A stretch of DNA of 64,000 bases, taken from assembly GCF_019393635.1 (NCBI RefSeq), contig NC_057862.1, forward strand, positions 416,313,669-416,377,668. The letters run 5' to 3'. The DNA is from Dromiciops gliroides. Taxonomy: Eukaryota > Chordata > Mammalia > Microbiotheria > Microbiotheriidae. Below are positions 57,611 through 64,000 of the stretch, one piece after another. The position numbers and the translations under genes were made by a program. The notes under the pieces are model-generated. The model made no database searches and had not been told where the DNA came from. It saw only the letters and a list, made by a program, of their open reading frames with translations. Numbering within the stretch: position 1 is the stretch's first letter; every line of letters starts with the position of its first letter.

Positions 57611-57703
57611 CTTAAACAAACATTCAATAGGGGTTGAACTCATCTGGGATAGTAAGTTCATTCTCTGCCTAAGGGACAGTTTGTCACTAAACCCCTCAGA
57701 TTC
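57611..57703 (-). CDS. ANKRD27: ANKRD27 coding exon (between VPS9 and fingernail 1)
   Basis: 93 nt, 31 codons, phase 0: ESEGFSDKLSLRQRMNLLSQ then MSSTPIECLFK. Confidence 0.96.
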
Positions 57704-57995
57704 CTAGAAGACAAACAAAACACTTTTTAATTACAAATAAGATATATATCATAGTAGAGATAATATAAAAGCAAAGATTACTTAACCTTCACAATTTCTA
57801 AAGGAAAAAGATAAACAGTCTTCTATCTCTCATATATGATTCTTAGCCTCTTCTTGAGTCATGAACCCCTTTGGCAATCTAGTGAAGCTCATAGCCCTTT
57901 TCCCAGAATAATGTATAAATTCATGAAATAAATGCATGAAATAAAATACACAGCATCACAATTATGTTCAAACAAAGTAAACAAAATATATTTTT

Positions 57996-58158
57996 GGTTT
58001 TTTTTGTTTTGGGGGGTTTTTTGGTGGGGCAATGGGGGTTAAGTGACTTGCCCAGGGTCACACAGCTAGTAAGTGTCAAATGTCTGAGACTGGCTTTAAA
58101 CTCAGGTCCTTCTGAATCCAGGGCCAGTGCTTTATCCACTGTGCCACCTAGCTGCCCC
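57996..58158 (-). mobile_element. CORE-SINE
   Basis: Minus-strand, flanked by a perfect 15-bp ACAAAATATATTTTT (57981-57995, 58159-58173). Confidence 0.93.
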
Positions 58159-58859
58159 ACAAAATATATTTTTTAAAAAGTTAAAGGACTCTGGGGTTAA
58201 AACCCCCAGATTTAGAGCTATGGCAGAATGGAAGTAGATATTTAATTCATTTTAAAAGATCTTTAAAATCTTTAAATTAATTTAATTGTTAAATTAATAT
58301 AAAATTAAAAGCAGAGAATGCTGCCAGTTAAAAATAAAATAAAATAAAAGAGTCTTCACAAAAAACATAGAGAAGATTTTGCCCCCACACTGTGGGGAGG
58401 GATGGTTACCTGGGTGACAAATAAAAAGTTATCAAAGTTATCGAGCCTTTATACTTAAATAGAATAATAAACAAGACAGAAGAAGATGCCTCTTCTGAGA
58501 AAGTATGAAAACAAGTGAGGAAAGGACCAATTACAACTGTTCCTTTGCTAATCATCAAATTAGATCTTATAAAGACCAAAAATTACTTTTTCAAGCATCA
58601 AACAATGTTCTGTCTGCATGACAGGAATAAACTACAAACTATCCCAAAATAAGTGTCCAAGAGTTTTACAGAGCTGAGGGTGCTGTTTTGTGCCTTTTAA
58701 TGGAGGCTAGTTTTTTTAAAATTAAAGTTGCTTTAGTTGTTTCATGTTGTTTTCCAAGTACTTTAATCTCTCTTTTTTAACCTCTAATACCTAAGTAGGG
58801 ATATTATAAAGCAACAGTCATCAAAACCATCTGATACTGGTAAAATTGTGTGTGTGAAA

Positions 58860-58862
<3 letters not shown>

Positions 58863-58897
<35 letters not shown>
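58863..58897 (+). repeat. (TG)n microsatellite
   Basis: About 17 uninterrupted TG units, preceded by an interrupted TG stretch. Confidence 0.9.
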
Positions 58898-58899
<2 letters not shown>

Positions 58900-59430
58900 G
58901 GTAGAACAATGGAATAGACAAGGGAGAATCAGAAACAATGGCACTCAATAATCAAGCATCTGATAAACTAGAAAATCTAAATGACTTAGGAAAACCTCCT
59001 TATTTGACAAAACTGCTTGGAAAACTGGAAAGCAGGCCTGGTAGAAACTAGGCTCAGACCATACTCCTTATACTACACTCCATAATACATTCTAAATGGA
59101 TATGTGATCTAAATATTGAATTAGATAAAATGAAATAAAAAATTTAAAAAGAAAGAAAACATATAATTCTCATAGTTATGTTTAGGAGATGTATTCTTAA
59201 CCAAACAATAGTTAGAGCTAATTACAAAAGATGCAATGGATAACTGTGATTACATGAAACGGAAAAGATCCTGCACCAACAAAATTCATGCACCTAGGAT
59301 GAGAAGGAAAGCAATTAAATTTGGGGGAATCTTTGTACCAAATTTCTTGGCTAAAGGTTTGGCATTCAAGATATATAAACACACACAACACAAACATGTA
59401 GGTGTATATGTGCATATAGACATATGTCTA

Positions 59431-60094
59431 CAAACAGTTCTCGCCTTACACAAGTGGACCATTCCCTCAGTCCTCTATGTAAAGCAATTTTTACATAATG
59501 CAGATTTGCCTGGAATGTGGGGAAGGGAGGGAGACAGGCAAAAAGAAGACCACGTGCCCATGAAGGGCCAGCACATGCTTCAAAGACAGTTGGGGCCAGG
59601 GACAAAGAAGAAAGAACAGGAGGAGAACATGCCAAGCCCCATGAGGGCCTAGCTAGAACTGAGAAAAAGAACACAGGGAGGCAGACACATGGGGGCTGGA
59701 CATGGTCACAGACAGGAGAGGATGGATGACTTGCAGGGGCCAGGAATAGACAAAGAATAACCAGACAGAAGACAGACACATGGGGGCAGACACAAGGGCA
59801 GAGTGGGGTAAAGTTTTCCTCTCTTGTAGTTGAAGGTCTCAAGCAAGTCCCTAATCCAGGAGCAATGGTGATGGTGGCAGTCTACTCACACATGTCCATT
59901 TGTCAGCTTTCATTTGAAGGGTTTTTTTTTTTAATCTTGGGGGACGGGGTTTATCCCCCGAAAAAAGCCAAGGGGGCAGGAGCAGAGAGAGCACAGCACT
60001 GCACAGTAAAGTTAACATAGGTGTTTTCTGGAATACAGATTTCTTTCAGAATTCTTCACATAAAGTCGAATTTGCATAAAGTGAGAACTGTCTG
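59431..60094. mobile_element. Tc1/mariner (pogo/Tigger-like) non-autonomous element, 664 bp
   Basis: The ends are inverted repeats (CAAACAGTTCTCGCCTTAC on the left; the right end reversed reads CAGACAGTTCTCACTTTATG) and both are flanked by TA (59429-59430, 60095-60096). The interior is purine-rich and GC-richer than its surroundings. Open frames in it have no transposase motif that I can see. Confidence 0.7.
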
Positions 60095-61452
60095 TATTGT
60101 ATAGGATATAAACAGATGTATGTATGTATACACATATCTGTGTGTATATATATCCATGTATTTTATCTATTTTATACATGTATACATATGTGTGTTTGTA
60201 TCTATAAACATATACCTATGTGTATAGACATGTATATGACCAAAAGCCATTCCCTACAAGATAAGTGGTCAAAGGATATGAACAAACAGTTCTCAAAAGA
60301 ACTAAAAACTATTAACCACCAAATGAAATCCCTAATAAGAGAGATGCAAATGAAAACAACCCTGAGGTTTCACCACATACCCAGCACACTGTCAAAGATG
60401 ACAAAAGATTGGAGCAGTCAATGTTGGAGGAGTTGACAGAAGATGGAGCACTAGTGCATTGTGGGTACACCATGGGGTGAATCAGGGCAACCACTTTGGA
60501 AAGCAATTTGGAAGATACAAATAAAATGGCTAAAATGTCCATGTCCTTTGACCCAGAGATTCCATTACTAGATTTATTCCCCATGGAGCCACTGATAAGA
60601 ACAAGGTCCCTATATACACCAAAATAGTTACAGGCACTTTTTCTGATAGCAAGAAATGGAAACAAAAGTAGATGCCCATCAATGGGGAATGGCTAAACCA
60701 ACTGCAGAACATAAGCGTAATGAAATATTACTGTACTGTAACAAACATAAAAATAGAGAGAAGCATGGAAAAACTTAAATGATACAGAATGAAGTTAGAA
60801 GAGACAAGAAAACAATACAAAAAATGACTATAACAACATAAACAGTCACAAAAAATCAAGTGAATGCTGCAAAATTATAAAGAATCTATATATGTTGTTT
60901 ATGTAATCTGAAACTTAAAGTTCAAATACTAATCAGGAAAATAACTCTCCCAGTTAAATAAGGCATTAGATGTGTTAGCATAATACTAACAAAATCAAAA
61001 GCAGATAAAACTGCCATTTAGAATATTATATAAAGAATATAATTAATCTTACACAATTTTACAAGTGAATTGTTTTCTACAGCAAATCTCTGGGTATGCA
61101 TCTCATATCCTGGAATGGCAGCACTGACTGGGAACTTAACTTCAGCCTTCCTTTAAGCTGTCTACTTCCACCATGGACCCAGAAAGAATAAAAATGGGCA
61201 AGTTTGGACATGATTGTTGGCTCAGAGGTGAACTGAGCCAAAATTTAAAATTTATCAGGTGTATGTTCCACTAGGCAAACTGAAATGAATAACAAAGGCT
61301 ATTTACTGATGATGTCAAAAGGCTCAAGCTCAGCTCCCCTTCACCCACACCTCCAGAAGCAGTATAAGAGGCATTTGAACCCTTTCCCTTCAATCCTTCA
61401 AAACCAAATGGATTATACCATAATATGTGGAATAATCAAACTAAATTCTTAC

Positions 61453-61585
61453 AGGGGGCTTTTCAGAGAGATTTCCTTGTCGAATATACTCTATGGCAGC
61501 CTCTATTGAAGTCAGGCAGTAACCCAATTCATCTTTTGCTGAACTACTAAATCTGAAGTTTTTGATGTAACTCAAATTTGCCATC
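61453..61585 (-). CDS. ANKRD27: ANKRD27 coding exon (end of VPS9 domain)
   Basis: 133 nt; one base completes a tryptophan, then MANLSYIKNFRFSSSAKDEL and GYCLTSIEAAIEYIRQGNLS. This is the C-terminal helix pair of the VPS9 domain; the GYCLTS..AAIEYI block is characteristic of VPS9 proteins. The ATG here is internal, not a start. Confidence 0.97.
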
Positions 61586-62463
61586 CTAACAAGGAAAGAA
61601 AAAAAGAAAAGTTAAAATGATATCTTCCCAACTGACAGATACACAAAGAATCCATGGTCAGCCCAGTTAATGTACCAAAATTAAGTTGACTAAGACTATC
61701 AACGGTAGATATGGCATTGTTCAGTTAATCTAATCAACTTCATTTCCATCTGTGTTTAATCTTAAATTGATCAATAGAATTAAAGAACAATAGCACAACT
61801 CCATACTCTGCCCAATGAGAAAGAATTATACACTTCACATAAAGAAGAGCTCAAAGGGCAGCTAGGTGGCGCAGTGGATAGAGCACCGGCCCTGGAGTCA
61901 GGAGTACCTGAGGTTCAAATCCGGCCTCAGACACTTAACACTTACTAGCTGTGTGACTCTGGGCAAGTCACTTAAACCCAATTGCCTCACTAAAAATTAA
62001 AAAAAAAAAAAAAAAAAAGAAGAGCTCAAAATCAAAATAAATTCGTAGTTGAACCATGACTAGTTCTAAATTCCAGGACTTGTGCAAGCATTGTTGCCAT
62101 TTATTCAACAAAAAGTCCAGAAAAATCTACCGGTAAAAAAGACACAAAAATACATGTATCATATAGGTTATCTAATGATTACTGTTTATGTGCTGGATAT
62201 TTCAGACATAAAAAAATAACTATAAGAAGATTTCTTATCCAAAAAATTTACTATCCTGTCCTCCTAAAAAGTACACGAAGGGGAAGATAAATTAAAAACT
62301 GATATTTTGTTTTTACTTTCCTAATAGAAATTACAACTCAGCCTGGTAGAGTGATCAACTATCTAGGCGTTATAAAGCTAGGCTACTCAAAACATGAGAG
62401 TCTAGATAATGGAAACCATATATGCAATGTTGCAAGCTAAAAACATCTTTAAAATATTTTTAC
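61586..62463 (-). other. ANKRD27: ANKRD27 intron contents
   Basis: Holds one CORE-SINE (61856-62017); the rest is AT-rich with nothing recognised. Confidence 0.65.
61856..62017 (+). mobile_element. CORE-SINE
   Basis: Flanked by a perfect 13-bp AGAAGAGCTCAAA (61843-61855, 62018-62030); long A tail. It closely matches the SINE consensus visible in this window, so it is among the younger copies. Confidence 0.94.
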
Positions 62464-62542
62464 CAATTTGGTATCTCTGTCTTCACAAGTAAATAAAGCA
62501 GGACAGACAGCAGATCATCAGCACACATGGTCTCCATGTTAA
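62464..62542 (-). CDS. ANKRD27: ANKRD27 coding exon (VPS9 domain)
   Basis: 79 nt; two bases complete a codon, then NMETMCADDLLSVLLYLLVK and TEIPN, ending two bases into tryptophan. The ADDLLSVLLYLLVK helix is the hallmark of VPS9 Rab5-family exchange factors; here it serves Rab21. This is the most 5' ANKRD27 exon in the window. Confidence 0.97.
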
Positions 62543-63394
62543 CTGTAGGAAAAATGTTCAAGAAAACAAAGATACTATAGTTCCAAAATCACAACCCAAT
62601 ATGATTATACTCCACATTAAAATGTTACTGTCCTTGAAGTAGAAGTTGGATTCAATGGAAAAATAAAACCCACACTTTGAAACACAACAAACTGGATGGC
62701 CTTTGATATGATACAAGTATTTTTTTTTTCAGGGAACTAAGAGACTATGGGAGTCTGTCTAATAAGGGATTAAGCCTCACATCTTCCTAAAGCTATTAAC
62801 AAAGCTATCTTTTCCCCATTTGAAACCATTTGCATTTTAAATACTATGTGCTAGTTATCTACTTCTAGCTTTTTAAAAATATCATAATTGGACATATGGC
62901 TCATCAGCTTACACTCACATAGCTTATACTGAATGTGAAAGTAAATATATGTGTTTTTCAGCAAAGAGAACAAAGATGGCTATGCTATTAGTAGGATGAC
63001 AGCTATTCATCAAAAGCACATTCTTCTAAGATCTGAAAAGAATAACCAATTAGAGATTCTAATGTGCTACACATATTCCCATATTTTTAAAAGCCTGATA
63101 AAACTGACAATAAGCTTGGTCATTTTCCAGAGCATAATTAGTTGAAAATTAAAACCTGCTACAAGTGGGCAGACAAAACATATAAGGTTCTCTATTAAAG
63201 TATATCTACCATTCCAGTTATTCCTGGGCCCTCACCTTTAATACTGGTGTCTTTTACATTATGTCTGTCACATGCATCTGCCTGTGCCTAAATTTTATTA
63301 GCAGCAAAAATTCCATCGTCTCCACTGGAAATATTTTCTTTATCATTATTATTATTATGAATAACTAGTAATATTATCATTATTACTACTAATA

Positions 63395-63660
63395 ATAAAT
63401 GACCTTAACATTTACAAAGTTTTTTGAAAAGTATGGAATGCTAACCTGGCATCTCATCCATAAATCAATCAAGCAACAAGCACCTACTATGTACCAGGCA
63501 CTATGTTTGGTTATGCCATATAAAGTTATTCCTGTTTTGCAAATGAGAAAATTGAGGTCTACAGAATTTAAATGACCAATAATTACAAAGTAAGTAGATA
63601 GTGGAGCTGGGACTAGAATCTAAATCTTCTTGTACTAAGTCTATTGTTATACGCTATCTC
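63395..63660 (-). repeat. MIR-like SINE
   Basis: CACCTACTATGTACCAGGCA, CAAATGAGAAAATTGAGGTC in reverse MIR order, preceded by an ATT-rich run. Confidence 0.6.
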
Positions 63661-63689
63661 CTCATGATTTAATTTCCTTTTTCTTCCTA

Positions 63690-64000
63690 AAGCATAGATC
63701 TGACTATATTATATCATCCCACTACTGAATAAACCCCAATGGCTCTCAATTATCTCCAGGATCAAATAAGAAATCCACTCTTTAGTTTTCAAAGCTCTTC
63801 ATACCCAGTCTCATCCTACCTTTCCAGCCTTCTTACACCTTGCTCCTCTCCACGTTCTCAGTGAACCACCTCCTTGCTGTTCCTTGAACATGACTCTCCA
63901 TCTAGTAACTCCAGCCATTTCCACTGGCTGTCCCCCATACTTGGAATGTTTACTTCCTCACCCTACCTCTGCCTCCTGGCTTTTTTCAAGTCTCAACTAA
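63690..64000 (+). repeat. L2 LINE 3' region (continues past window)
   Basis: CCCAATGGCTCTCAATTATC, CAAAGCTCTTCATACCCAGT, TGTCCCCCATACTTGGAATG in L2 order. Confidence 0.8.

Larger units (their letters stand above)
58800..60880 (+). mobile_element. 5'-truncated L1 split by a DNA transposon
   Basis: Late ORF2 text (AACAATGGAATAGACAAGGG, ATAACTGTGATTACATGAAA) up to about 59.4 kb resumes at 60.24 kb (AAAGGATATGAACAAACAGT, CCTTTGACCCAGAGATTCCA, GCCCATCAATGGGGAATGGC). The L1 is older than the element inside it. Confidence 0.78.
57704..61452 (-). other. ANKRD27: ANKRD27 intron contents
   Basis: Holds a SINE (57996-58158), a (TG)n tract (58.87-58.9 kb), and an L1 (58.8-60.88 kb) split by a 664-bp DNA transposon (59431-60094). 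60.9-61.45 and 58.2-58.8 kb have nothing recognised. Confidence 0.7.
22975..62542 (-). other. ANKRD27: ANKRD27 (VARP) gene, 3' portion, 19 coding exons
   Basis: Nineteen exons with AG/GT borders and matching phases join into 753 residues plus a stop. The product is the endosomal scaffold VARP: a VPS9 domain that activates Rab21, a first ankyrin array that binds Rab32/Rab38, a linker with the VAMP7-binding segment, a second ankyrin array, and two cysteine-rich zinc fingernails that dock on retromer subunit VPS29. It directs recycling from endosomes to the cell surface and melanosomes. Numbering from the first residue in the window: VPS9 remainder about 1-60, fingernail 1 (CHPLCFCDNC) near 131, ankyrin repeats about 155-310 (GYTPLHVAA, GSTPLHLAC, GNTALHLAC, GDTPLHIAA), Ser-rich linker 328-367, VAMP7 segment about 368-420, fingernail 2 (CHPLCQCPKC) near 409, second array about 430-590, diverged C-terminal tail. 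The human protein has about 1050 residues, so roughly 300 N-terminal residues lie upstream of the window. No stop or frameshift was found. Confidence 0.97.
62543..64000 (-). other. ANKRD27: ANKRD27 intron (partial)
   Basis: No further VPS9 exon was found. It holds a MIR-like copy (63395-63660) and an L2 running off the window end (63690-64000). 62.55-63.39 kb has nothing recognised. Confidence 0.65.

Noticed and set aside
59366..59842. 158-codon minus-strand open frame, cysteine- and proline-rich
   Set aside because: It spans the junction of an L1 and a TA-flanked DNA element and has no recognisable domain; the GC-rich interior explains the lack of stops.
62543..64000. Search for the next upstream ANKRD27 exon (VPS9 core)
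   Set aside because: No minus-strand frame with VPS9 motifs and splice sites is present; the exon must lie beyond the window.

Overview
The window is nuclear DNA from a mammal, almost certainly a marsupial. Two dozen copies of a tRNA-headed CORE-SINE that opens GGGGCAGCTAGGTGG and closes CAAGTCACTTAACCCCAATT are scattered through it, many with intact target-site duplications. They sit beside 5'-truncated L1 elements of the marsupial type and old L2 and MIR copies. Abundant L1 argues against a monotreme, and this SINE is not a placental family. I cannot name the species.

Two protein-coding genes are present, arranged tail to tail as in the human 19q13 neighbourhood. PDCD5 lies on the + strand. 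Its first exon is outside the window; exons 2 to 6 lie between 1.8 and 6.7 kb and encode the last 103 residues. ANKRD27 (VARP, the VPS9 and ankyrin-repeat protein of endosomal recycling) lies on the - strand. Nineteen consecutive 3' coding exons lie between 62.5 and 23.5 kb. They join in frame into 753 residues running from inside the VPS9 domain to the stop codon. Its 5' exons lie beyond 64 kb. All ANKRD27 exon borders given here have AG/GT splice sites and compatible phases.

Layout: 1-6.85 kb, PDCD5 with old repeats, including a 7SL-RNA-like retrocopy in intron 1; 6.86-22.97 kb, intergenic DNA made largely of repeats (an LTR, L2, MIR, an RTE-type LINE, an L1 nested in an L2, and SINEs); 22.97-62.54 kb, ANKRD27 with repeat-filled introns; 62.54-64 kb, a further ANKRD27 intron ending in an L2.

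No operons, CRISPR arrays or other microbial systems are present. I found no undescribed gene system. The observations most worth a second look are a CpG-rich LTR placed in the sense direction about 290 bp upstream of the ANKRD27 exon carrying the second zinc fingernail, the 7SL-derived copy that extends beyond the Alu domain, four DNA-transposon copies with clear target duplications, nested insertions that reuse one target site, and a 53-bp minisatellite inside an old L1.
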